A stretch of 64,000 nt of DNA from Wolfiporia cocos (lineage: Eukaryota; Basidiomycota; Agaricomycetes; Polyporales; Phaeolaceae): NCBI GenBank assembly GCA_029448655.1, contig JACCLO010000008.1:1922001-1986000 (forward strand). The letters are read 5' to 3'. Under the pieces are notes generated by a model that did no database searches, was not told where the DNA came from, and was given only the letters and a program-made list of their open reading frames with translations. The position numbers and the translations under genes were made by a program. Every line of letters starts with the position of its first letter. Position 1 is the first letter of the stretch. Positions 45,801 to 54,030 of this stretch are shown piece after piece.

Positions 45801-48800
45801 CGTGATGAGCGGGAGCGGGTACTTGTTCTTTTTGGTCATCTGGTTCAACTTTCGATAGTCCTGGATAGGGCGTAGTTTCCCATCCTTCTTTTTGACAAAG
45901 AAGAAGGGTGCCCCCCATGGTGACTTCGATGGGCGGATGCGGCCCGTGCGCAGTTGTTCTTCTAGGAAATCGTCCAATGCTTCTTGTTCTCTAGGTGAAA
46001 GGGCGTAGATTTTGCCCGCGTATGGTTCTGAATTGGGGAGGAGTTCGATGGCGTGGTCCCACGGTCGCCGTTCCGGGAGTGTGTCGAATTCCTTTTCCTC
46101 AAACACGTCTTTGAATTCGTGCAAGTACTCGGGTACAACTTCCTCGAATGTTTTGGCTTCCGTGGTTTTGCCAGTCGCGATGGCGATTTTGGTTGCCTTC
46201 GTGGCGCGGACTCGTTCGGCGATGTCCGCTCTGCACTCGTCCCTGTTTCGGATCCATGCGTCAGCGAAAATGTAATAGATGTGATCACCGTCCTCGATCT
46301 GCTCGTGTTCGCAGTCACAAGAGAACGTGATCCGTCGCTTCTTCCAGTCAATGGAAGGGTTATGGTCTTCGAGCCAGTCGAAGCCTAAAAAGATGTCCGC
46401 GGAGCTAAGTTCCGTAACGTGGAACTTGCGGGTTTCCAAGTGCGTGTCGATCTGCATTTGGAGTTCGACGTAGTGCGTCATGAGCCCCATGCTGTTGGTC
46501 GATCCGTCCGCGTTGAACAGCTTGATAGGGCGGTCCAATGGGATCTGCTCGAGTCGGTGTTCCTCCACGTAGGACTTACTGATCACCGATCCAGTGGAAC
46601 CGGAGTCGATGAGAGCCTTTGTGAAGAGGGCACGTCCGTCTGGGCGGTGGAGAGTGATCGGTACTTCGATCTGCTTTCCCCGTTTTCCCGTCTGGATGAC
46701 CACTACACTTCCCCTGAGTTTTTCACCAGTTGAACCGAAACCCTGTGTTCCTCGCGTGGTTTCGCGGATCGATTTGACAATCTTGGTGTTGGGTGTCATA
46801 TTGCATTCGAGTATGAACTGGGCGATTCTGTCCCCGTACTCGACCTGATAATCTGCTCCAGTCTGATTATTCAGTATGACTTTTACTCGGCCGGTGTAGT
46901 CTTCGTCTACTACACCGCCTTCCACGTCGACTCCCTTGAGGGCGAGTCCGGATCGTGGGGCGATACATCCGTATACACCGGCTGGCATCCTGATCTTGAT
47001 GCCAGTGTCTACGGTGATACGTTTCCCATTAGGAACAACGACCTCCTCCGCAGAGTAGAGGTCGTACCCAGCGGCACCTTCGCTTTTGCGCTCAGGTGGG
47101 ATTGCCCGTGGGTGATCTAGGTATATGTCGAGCGTGACCGTCCTTTTCTTGACGCGTCTACGCCGCATTTTCTTTTCTGATTTCTTAGTGGCACCTGATG
47201 CGTCTGCCATTTCCACATCAGGTGTCACTACCGGGTCCACATCCATTGGAACATATGTTACATTAGCATTGGAGGAATTAAGCACGGTATTTGCCTCCCG
47301 CCACGCTCCAGTGGGAGGCGCCTCCAAGGCTGTTACAAACGAGTCGTCGGAGCATGTTGAAGCTCCGTCGTCGTCATCTATGTCCGATTCTACAGATGCA
47401 GCAGGTACAGATATGGATTCTAATATCGGGGCCCCGGTCTCTAACCCATATAGTCCATCCACCGGTTCGTCATTCTCCGTGGCAGCCGAGTCACTTTTTT
47501 TGGAGTTTACTGGTTCTTCTACTTCCAATACTGAAAAGCGATTCGAGGGGGAGGGACTTACCTGAGTGGGTGCGAACCCGGCTTCCTTTGCGGCGTCAGG
47601 GTTCTCCTTGGCCCAGGCGGCCACCATTCGGACAAAGTCCTCCTGGGGGATCTCGCTAAGGACCGTGGGAGCGTCGTTCCCTGCAATAGCCTGCCGAGTT
47701 CGCTGTGTTCCGGATCCACTGGCGGCGGGGGTGGTGTTGGTCTTGGGCCGCCAGTTCGGTTGGTGCCAGGATGTCTTGGTGCATCCCTTACCAGGTGCCT
47801 CGGCCTGCGTCTTGCTGCAAGAGTGGCACTTCCTCTTGAGCAAGTTTGCCCTTTCTTCCGCAGTTGGTTCCGCTCGGGGAGCGCGCTCGGGCTTAGCACG
47901 CTCCTTGCCTTTGTCCGTGGTGCTCCTACCGCTCCGCAGTTTTTCCTCGTCCCGGAGTCGACGCATCGCATTGTCGGTCCGGAGGATGGCCTGTTTCCAT
48001 GACTCGTAATCCTCCGGGATCTGGACATTGTACCCACGCTGCGATTTGTCGTTGACGGTGGCGGCGACGAACGCCTGGTGAACCGAGGAATAGATGTCCT
48101 TGGGGATGGCCCTGGTGACCCAGCTATGGACCACCTGGTTCTCCCGGTCGTATTTGGCTTCTCCCAGGAGTCGTTCCAGCTCCTGGAAGTATTCCTCGCC
48201 TTTACCGAGCGTCATGGTGAGGCGCTCTGCCGCTACTGCTGCCTTTTTCTCCAGGTCCGGGTCATCGAACTTTTGGTGCAGCTCCCAGACGAACCGTTGC
48301 CAGCTGATTCTCCATTGTCCTCCCAGGTAATGTTCCCTGGTGAACGCCGTTACCCATGCGTCGACCTTTGGACCGCGGATCAGCGAGATTGCCGCGCCCA
48401 CCTTTTTGGAATCGGTGAAAAGGATGGGGGCGTTGTCGTCGATGTACAGCTGGAGCCGCATGTACCAGTCCGTGAATCCGGTGCCGGTGAACGCTTCCGG
48501 TTCCCTGACCTTGGACTTATACCGGGGGTCGGGTTGTGGCTCGGGCAGTATTGAGTACGCGTCCCATTGTGACGATGCCGGTTTCATTGGCCTCCACATA
48601 GACGCACGAGTTCCCTGGAGGGGCGCGGCCCCCCAGGTGTTCACGGGCGTGTTTTGTGTTGGCATGGGGTTACCGAAGACATCGTACGGTGGGCGGGCTG
48701 CCTGGGCGAAGCTGTTGGGGCGGACGGGTGCCGGGGCCGTGAGTACCGGTGGCGTGTAGCCGGGCAGGAATGGGTTCGTCTGCCGGGAGTTTCCACGAGT

Positions 48801-49511
48801 TGGAGGAGTAGGGAGCGGTCGGGATCCGCGTGGCGTCTGCTGGGGAGAGTGCATGTGCACCGATCGAACCCAGTTTTCCACCGGACGGAACCTGCTTTCT
48901 GCGACCGAGACGGGGGTCCTAACGGGGGGTGGGGCCTGGTTGTGGAGTGACGCCGCGTCTCCGGCTTGGAGAGCGTCCGCCTGCAATCGTTGGGCCTCCC
49001 GGAGGAATCGTGCTCCCATTTCCCGCGACCATGTTCCTACCGCTACCATTGCCTGCGCGACCTGTTGGCATCGCGCGCCGAAGTCTGCCGTTGTGGGGTT
49101 GGGCGGGAATGCCCATTGCATGGCGAGCGGCGAGTCGATGTGTCCTAGCTGGTCATTTGCGCGCACCGTGTTGGATTGCTCCCTTGCCATCTGGAAGGCC
49201 AGGTCCATCATTTCCGTGCCGGGGCCTTGGTTCTCCACCGATCCGCCAAGAACGAGCGAGCGGGGGGGTTGGTGTTCACCTATGGTTTCCGTGTGGACTG
49301 GAGCGGCTTCTACCGGGGGTCGTGGGGCGTGCATGCTGTCGGCCACTGAGAGGAGGGAGAACTCCTCTGGTAGCCCGTGCACTTGGTAGTTTACCCACTG
49401 CCCTGGTAGGAATGGGTTCGTGCCGGCGGAGCCGGGGAGCGGGACGTTGGCCGGAGTTGGGGCGTCGGGCCGCGGGTTGCGGATGTAGCCGATGTCGTGG
49501 GGGGCGGCCAT
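42792..49511 (-). CDS. Gag-dUTPase-protease-RT-RNase H-integrase-chromodomain polyprotein
   Basis: One 2239-codon frame. Rough domain order: Pro-rich leader (1-330); Gag core near 335-560 (REPEAFTGTGFTDWYMRLQL) ending in a Cys/His cluster (KCHSCSK..); a complete trimeric dUTPase near 788-930 with motifs GAAGYDLYS, APRSGLALKG, GGVVDEDYTG, GDRIAQF and GTQGFGSTG; aspartic protease near 970 (ALIDSGSTGSVIS); RT near 1180-1380 with YLDDILIF at about 1317; RNase H near 1461 (EADSSDFATGACL); integrase with an HHCC finger near 1680-1715 and the DDE core (SVDMITGL, SDRGPQFV, TERMNQELE); and a chromodomain-like segment near 2037-2085. A ~150-residue tail with CQKHEHDHPCHVDQ follows and ends inside the 3' LTR. 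No stops or shifts. Confidence 0.95.
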   Translation of the reverse strand: MAAPHDIGYIRNPRPDAPTPANVPLPGSAGTNPFLPGQWVNYQVHGLPEEFSLLSVADSMHAPRPPVEAAPVHTETIGEHQPPRSLVLGGSVENQGPGTEMMDLAFQMAREQSNTVRANDQLGHIDSPLAMQWAFPPNPTTADFGARCQQVAQAMVAVGTWSREMGARFLREAQRLQADALQAGDAASLHNQAPPPVRTPVSVAESRFRPVENWVRSVHMHSPQQTPRGSRPLPTPPTRGNSRQTNPFLPGYTPPVLTAPAPVRPNSFAQAARPPYDVFGNPMPTQNTPVNTWGAAPLQGTRASMWRPMKPASSQWDAYSILPEPQPDPRYKSKVREPEAFTGTGFTDWYMRLQLYIDDNAPILFTDSKKVGAAISLIRGPKVDAWVTAFTREHYLGGQWRISWQRFVWELHQKFDDPDLEKKAAVAAERLTMTLGKGEEYFQELERLLGEAKYDRENQVVHSWVTRAIPKDIYSSVHQAFVAATVNDKSQRGYNVQIPEDYESWKQAILRTDNAMRRLRDEEKLRSGRSTTDKGKERAKPERAPRAEPTAEERANLLKRKCHSCSKTQAEAPGKGCTKTSWHQPNWRPKTNTTPAASGSGTQRTRQAIAGNDAPTVLSEIPQEDFVRMVAAWAKENPDAAKEAGFAPTQVSPSPSNRFSVLEVEEPVNSKKSDSAATENDEPVDGLYGLETGAPILESISVPAASVESDIDDDDGASTCSDDSFVTALEAPPTGAWREANTVLNSSNANVTYVPMDVDPVVTPDVEMADASGATKKSEKKMRRRRVKKRTVTLDIYLDHPRAIPPERKSEGAAGYDLYSAEEVVVPNGKRITVDTGIKIRMPAGVYGCIAPRSGLALKGVDVEGGVVDEDYTGRVKVILNNQTGADYQVEYGDRIAQFILECNMTPNTKIVKSIRETTRGTQGFGSTGEKLRGSVVVIQTGKRGKQIEVPITLHRPDGRALFTKALIDSGSTGSVISKSYVEEHRLEQIPLDRPIKLFNADGSTNSMGLMTHYVELQMQIDTHLETRKFHVTELSSADIFLGFDWLEDHNPSIDWKKRRITFSCDCEHEQIEDGDHIYYIFADAWIRNRDECRADIAERVRATKATKIAIATGKTTEAKTFEEVVPEYLHEFKDVFEEKEFDTLPERRPWDHAIELLPNSEPYAGKIYALSPREQEALDDFLEEQLRTGRIRPSKSPWGAPFFFVKKKDGKLRPIQDYRKLNQMTKKNKYPLPLITELLNKLKRAKYFSKLDICWGYTNVRIKEGDEEKAAFITNRGLYEPLVMFFGMCNAPGTFQTLMNDIFRDLVLTGKVIVYLDDILIFTENQKEHREILRKVLLVLRQNKLTCKPEKCEFEKSEVEYLGHIISHGEIRMDPAKVAAVAEWPAPRNKKEVQSFIGFANFYRRFIPKFSTVARPLINLTKDGEWQWGVTEQECFDKLKNIFVTAPVLGIPNDDDPFRIEADSSDFATGACLMQNQDGIWKPIAYHSKTLLPAERNYEIYDRELLAIMRALDEWRHFVMGAKHPVEVLTDHKNLEYFKTPQKINPRQARWMTELAEYDLQLVHIPGKTNGRADGLSRRGDHDDNKDHLEGQIVLKEHLFAKDSAERLRSSFYTLPHGITHEEVKERVKAEAALYDKEVVEGSVETAEDGLRYRRGKLIIPRDEELIGKIISSFHDTVSAGHPGTENTYTAVHRSYWWPKMRNDIRQYVKACIKCQRAKPDRSKRAAPLNPNPTPTHNWENISVDMITGLPVSKGRDAIIVVVDMKSKDYIAVPTTTRLTAEGWANIFVDKVYAQHGLPKKVFSDRGPQFVSDFIKDVYRRLGIEGNPSTAFHPQTDGQTERMNQELEVYLRLFINDTHTNWPDLLPLAAFAYKCHVHSSTGYSPFYLTHGYHPFTGVEAPELEEGVGTAKDWVEHMHEISQTASKNLEKAKLRMKEYYDRKRTNPHEYNEGDMVWVDGRNINMGNPTKKLDSKRHGPYKVTKKVGHGAYELDLPADMRGIYPIFNEVLLLPYHAPAFPNQNHNERTESNDARRPLRILASREDRGRVELEVEWSDGTTTWERKRGLTPWQDLVTKYFEERPTAPGHQWKNRHTEWDPEWEDFEKKAIAMGLRQNPNEFIIHDDVDIELLKDAKIPFYIYPKQLVARNFWFCNPKNCVVQYGIQVGQCIESTIPNNPGWIYPVQYTIQMANPHICQKHEHDHPCHVDQNFCKVIAGRGDTQLEEGVLSQADFFRLASD
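42830..42843 (-). other. Polypurine tract of the Ty3/gypsy element
   Basis: AGAAGAGGGGGTAC on the minus strand directly before the 3' LTR, in the correct place to prime plus-strand DNA synthesis. It overlaps the coding frame. Confidence 0.75.
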
Positions 49512-50267
49512 GGTATGTAGAATGAAAGTGTATAGGTATGAAAAGTGTAGTCGCGATCAAGACCGCTACCTGCCCACTGTGGCGCCTCCGAAGAGCTATC
49601 GGGGTGGTAACTAGAAAGTCTCAATCCACTACAAACTGCGTCCACCTCTTTTCGGAGATGTGCCAAGAAACGCTAAGGGGTTTTCTTCCCAAAGCCGGCG
49701 AGAAAACGCAGCCTCCGAAACCTCGTCCAGCCCTGAAGCTAATTCAGGATACCGGGGGCACGGGAACTATCCGCCTATGTGGTGGGGCGTGTAAAAGTTC
49801 TACCGTATGGCGGCAAGTGCCGGTACAGTACTAGGCGATTTCCTGCCTCTTCAGCCGCGGGTTACGCGCTGGGTTGTATAGTAATGGGGGCGCGGTAATG
49901 CGCGTATCGTCGGGGCAGTAAGGCCCGTAAATAGACGACCAGTGCCTCTGTACACTGCCACAGGGCCCCTTAACGCCTTTGACTATTACGCGTCGGGTGC
50001 ACAGTTACTGTGGTGGGGTTGTAACCCAAGACCTTTACAACCGCGTTGCACGGTGTTGGTCCAGTAGCTTAGAAGCAATGGCAGGAGAGGTCCCCTGCAC
50101 GCTGTTCGCAAGATTCCCCCAGAACTCTAATCCCTTAACCCTGGGATGTGGCGGGTATGGAAACCAATCACGTGCTCGGAGAACCGAAGTTCAACAAGAG
50201 CGAAAGAAAGGTGCACTTTGCCCCTAGTGCGCCGGGGTTGTGTAGGGTAAACCGCTACACGGGGTGG
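49512..50267 (-). other. 5' leader of the Ty3/gypsy element
   Basis: About 750 nt between the primer-binding site and the Gag start. No domain-bearing frame is seen. It is expected to hold packaging signals; none can be identified by eye. Confidence 0.5.
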
Positions 50268-50278
50268 AGACTCGTCTT
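50268..50278 (-). other. Primer-binding site, probably self-priming (Tf1-like)
   Basis: The 11 nt AAGACGAGTCT lie one base inside the 5' LTR. They are the exact complement of AGACTCGTCTT at 50383-50373 in the LTR, about 33 bp downstream of a TATA box, where transcription should start. That is the arrangement used by Tf1/sushi elements, whose transcript 5' end folds back to prime. Confidence 0.7.
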
Positions 50279-50279
50279 A

Positions 50280-50652
50280 TGACACAAGCAACACTTCAAG
50301 CAACTACTCAGGGGATTGTTACTCGCGTTTCAGCGCAATCCTTATCTGAGGCTACTCAAGGCGTATAAGGCCAAGACGAGTCTGGGGTGCTACCCTGCTC
50401 GTCGGCCAGTATATATGCTATTCTACTGTTTGTACACTGTTTGGCTGCTGTACAGTTATTACGTAAGCTGAGAGTCCGATATTATGGTAAACCCTATAAT
50501 GGGTGTAAGTACACGGCACAGAGTGTCCGGGGGGCTGGTAACACGTGATAGGGTGTTCGGGGTCTTGCACGTGACTGCTTAGGCGCGCGCTTAGATAAGA
50601 TAAGGGTTCAGGCTCTAGTCACTAGCTAGGCGAAAGAAATCGGCTTGTGACA
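50280..50652 (-). repeat. 5' LTR of the Ty3/gypsy element
   Basis: 373 bp, identical by eye to the 3' LTR. It carries the promoter and the predicted transcript start. Confidence 0.95.
50410..50416 (-). promoter_or_regulatory. LTR TATA box
   Basis: ATATATA on the minus strand in U3, about 33 bp upstream of AGACTCGTCTT. Confidence 0.65.
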
Positions 50653-50657
50653 AGGGG

Positions 50658-50867
50658 AGTTCGGTGTGGGCCAGTTCATTGGCACCATGGGTGATAGCGG
50701 TGAGGAGGTAGGATACGTGTGTCTTCCAGAGCATAGGTTGATGGGGTGGTTTCATGCGCCCGGTGAATGCTTTGGGTGGTGTTGCAAAGTAGGTCAAAGG
50801 CAAAGGTAGCGGGGGTGATGTCGTTTGGGACCCTCAAGGTGTGCGGGACGGTGCGTTGGGTGTTCAT
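50658..50867 (-). pseudogene. Cargo frame of the Mutator-like element (5' part)
   Basis: Starts MNTQRTVPHTLRVPNDITPA at 50867. An overlapping frame reads LLTAITHGANELAHTELP up to the target duplication. The gypsy insertion separates it from 42451-41564. Function unknown. Confidence 0.35.
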
Positions 50868-51484
50868 GGTGAGGTGGACGATGTGTAGTGGGTGTGGTGT
50901 AGGGGGACGGTACGTGAGCGCCTAAGGCGATGGTGGTGGTAAGAGAGAAAGGAGGGTCTGACGTGAAGGCGGGCGCGACGCGTCGGGTCAGTGCCTCCGC
51001 GCACCCTGCTAAAGGCTAAGTCCTTCAACTCGGGTTGTAGGCCCGATACAAGCAGAGAATGCAACATATATCACCATTATATTCAGTAGTTATCTCTGTG
51101 GTAGGCGACACGATGAACTAGATGTTTGTGATGCCTAACTTAGATCCCATTACATCGACAGGGAAAGGGTCTTGATGTGTTCTCGGATTCGCTGCGGGCA
51201 GTGTACGGCACTGTAACGGCGGCTGGAGATTCCCGCAGCACTGTAAACATCTTTCAAACATATCGGTGGAGGCAAGGAATCATTATACAGTCGAGTACGT
51301 GGCGGCGGAGTGAAAGACTCAGCGCGCGAGCCCTCTTGTGCGGAACCCCATGTCATTGAATAGTAAAACATACATTCGATGATATAAATTTAACAGTGGA
51401 AGCACTGAATCTAGTTGCCAAAAGCCATGTAACAAGTCTAGGGCACGGAGGACTCATATGGCGTGCGCAGAGCGCAGAGGCGCC

Positions 51485-51557
51485 GGCCCGACACGTCGGG
51501 CCCGCCTTCACGTGATGTGCGGGGTTTCAAATCTATGCAAACGGGTTGGGAGATTAA
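51485..51557. repeat. Right TIR of the Mutator-like element (inner part)
   Basis: Inverted partner of 41226-41310. Its outer 13 bp lie at 53291-53303, displaced by the 1.7-kb TIR element inserted at ATTAA. Confidence 0.8.
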
Positions 51558-53290
51558 CCCCAGTGAGAATCCAATGTATTTAAATGTATCCAGATGTGTT
51601 GGATACATTTGGATATAACGCGAACCATAGACTACATTAGGATACATCGTAGACGCTCATACAATGTATCTCATCTACACTAAATGTATCCAAATGTATC
51701 TCGGAGAGGTTTTGGCACATCAAATATATCTGAGTGTATCCTCAGTGTTGCATAAGAAGGTCCAGAGATATCCTTCAATGTAGCTCAATATAGCTCAAAA
51801 TATGTATTCAGATGTAACCTAATGCATACAAAAGTATCGACATATACTACCGGCGGTACCCGAATGCGCCCCAGAAATATCTCAATCTACCTATATTCAT
51901 GCTCCCCCCATGCCTGCTCCCTGTCCCTACTCCCTGCTCCAAATCCCCATTGCGGAAAACTGACAGTTTTCCCCATGTTCATAGAATTGTCTTGCATTCT
52001 GCAGTATATGAATGAGTATTTTTAGGATATTTTGGAGTGATGAAATACATACCAGTCTGTTCACTGTAGCGGTTACATCTCACAATAAGTGTTGGAAGTC
52101 GACGCACTCGGCGCACGATGGTGTGATCGGAGTCGCACATCGATCGGAGTCAATAGGCGGAAATGGCGGGCGCGGCGGGAGTCGGGGGGCTGATAATCGG
52201 GGCGGTATGGGCAGATGAGTCACCGTTAGTATAAAATGGGACGGATTGTACGTACCTACGCCGTGCGTTTGTAACCCATCCAGACGAAGTCCCTGGAGTC
52301 CGAAAGGGAGCGTGTAGCCTCACGAGCGGGCGCCTTCCCGTGAATTTCGACAATAAGAACAGTTGCGCACTAACCAAATGCAAGTAGACAAGACAAAACT
52401 AAAAACTAACGGCTTAAGTACTTATGCGCACGGGTGGTCATCCACTTACGTGTGGTCATTTAGCTCCTCTTGAAGCTAGAGGGGGATCCATGGAGTTGCC
52501 TCGCCAAGACCCAGAGACCAACTGGATGTGAGAAAAGCACAGGGAGAAGACAAAATACACTGCACCGCGCCGTGAGCCCGTTTATGTGTAGCGAAATAAA
52601 GTTCAAGGGGCGACAGAATAGTGAATGAACCTAAAACAAAGTCATGAAATGACGTGATGATACTGCGAGTTCAGGTAGAAGCGTTACCATAAATGGATTG
52701 TGGCTAAGGTGTGACGTGAAGATGAGAAGGAGTCGGTTGCAAGCTGCATCACCAGCGAAAACATGCTCAATATACACGAAAGACCTGATGTGGATGGTGC
52801 ACAATATGCCTTGGCTGCTGTGTGGCTGTAGAAGGTGCTTTTGCCCCAAAAAGAGAGATCCTCTTCTGGGATTGTTCACCTCAGCCACAAAGTTTCAGTT
52901 CGATTTCTACAGGTATAATGCATTTGCAATGATTCGATCAAAAGCAGGGGTATGGATGGACGCATATTAATAAACGGTAGTGTGGCGGTACAGAGGGCGG
53001 CAACGAAGCGTAAGCGCGTTAACCACAACAATATATGCACGACTCTAGATGCAACTCCCTTGCTCGTACGAAATTGCGTTACATAATCATACACGTACGC
53101 AACGTAACCGCAACCTTACCGTAAGATCTGTCGTTCAATGGCATATGTTAATCTACGAAGCAGGTCACATGATCTGTAGATACATTTGGATTACATTGGA
53201 TAGATTTCGGTACATCGAACTTTTCTGGATAGATTTACATACATCAGGATTCATTGAGATATATTTAAATACCTCGGATTTTCACTGGGG
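51558..53290. mobile_element. TIR element of 1.73 kb inserted in the MULE right TIR
   Basis: The ends CCCCAGTGAGAATCC and GGATTTTCACTGGGG are inverted. ATTAA is duplicated at 51553-51557 and 53291-53295 (a TTAA duplication is possible). Both subterminal zones are packed with ATGTATCCA/TGGATACAT-type motifs. No transposase frame. A solo LTR and ~1.4 kb of unrecognised sequence make up the interior. The superfamily is undecided. Confidence 0.68.
52090..52352 (-). mobile_element. Solo LTR, family A, copy 3, 263 bp
   Basis: Runs from TGTTGGAAGTCGACG to TTCGACA, with the 5-bp duplication ATAAG at 52085-52089 and 52353-52357. It contains the full-length version of the segment deleted in the 10.8-kb copy. 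Confidence 0.87.
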
Positions 53291-53312
53291 ATTAACCTCA
53301 AGTGTTCCTCGG

Positions 53313-54030
53313 ATGTCCATCAAGCGCCCGCGGCGATGTCAGCTTTCGCAATTTTGAGCATATGGCCATGGTGCATGTTCAGTCTTCGGCGAGGGGCAAA
53401 TGGATAATGCGGTGTATATTTTCATATACATCTATGAGTATTTAATCGACGTACGATGACAGCAATGCTTACACAGCTTGAGACCGAATCAGACTGTCAG
53501 ACACAGCTAACTCGAATGTTTTATAGCGGCCATCTCTGCTGAAGGGACCAACCGGCTCAATTGATTCCCGAAACTACTTACAACCACCATATACACTATT
53601 TGTACGAGATCAAGCTCACAGCTTGGGAACTGGGAGCATCAGTGTGTTACCGCTAGTATTCTAAGGACCGTTAACACATTGTATATACTCATACTCAATC
53701 ATTACACAACAAGGGAAAAGAAAAATTACGGTGACGCGTAAGTATCATATGCAGTTGAGTAACATGCAAAGTGATATCGAAGAGCTTGATCTCAAGACTG
53801 CTGCAAATGTAGAGCGTCCCAACTCCACGCATCAGACCCATCCCTGCGCGATAGCAACACAATAACAGACTGGTAGGTGCACCATATTCAGCACCACTTT
53901 ACCGCAAGGGCATGGCATTTATTGCTATTGTACCGGTAAGCCACAGCGGGCTGCCCACCTACCGTTCCATTGGCATAGCACTCGGGTGCATGGCAGGAGC
54001 TTGTACGCTTAACAGGCACGGGATACGAGT
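53313..54030. other. Gene-free stretch
   Basis: Between the MULE border and the stop of copy 8. No supportable gene or repeat is seen. Confidence 0.4.

Larger units (their letters stand above)
42457..50652 (-). mobile_element. Complete Ty3/gypsy chromovirus-type retrotransposon, 8196 bp
   Basis: Two 373-bp LTRs read as identical, with 5-bp target duplications AGGGG (42452-42456 and 50653-50657), an uninterrupted Gag-Pol frame, a primer-binding site, a polypurine tract and a TATA box. All parts for retrotransposition appear present, so insertion was recent. It lies inside the cargo gene of the Mutator-like element. Confidence 0.95.
41226..53303. mobile_element. Mutator-like (MULE) element with 9-bp duplications, 12.1 kb including nested elements
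   Basis: The ends ACTTGAGGTTAAT.. and ..CCTCAAGT are inverted. The 9-bp duplication GTTCCTCGG flanks them at 41217-41225 and 53304-53312; 9 bp is typical of Mutator-like transposons. TIRs are about 80 bp long (41226-41310 against 51485-51557 plus 53291-53303). Subtracting the gypsy element and the 1.7-kb TIR element leaves a core near 2.1 kb with broken minus-strand frames and no transposase. Confidence 0.75.

Noticed and set aside
47125..49525. Plus-strand frames of up to 198 codons
   Set aside because: Antisense shadows of the gypsy Gag-Pol frame; low-complexity Arg/Pro/Ser-rich translation.
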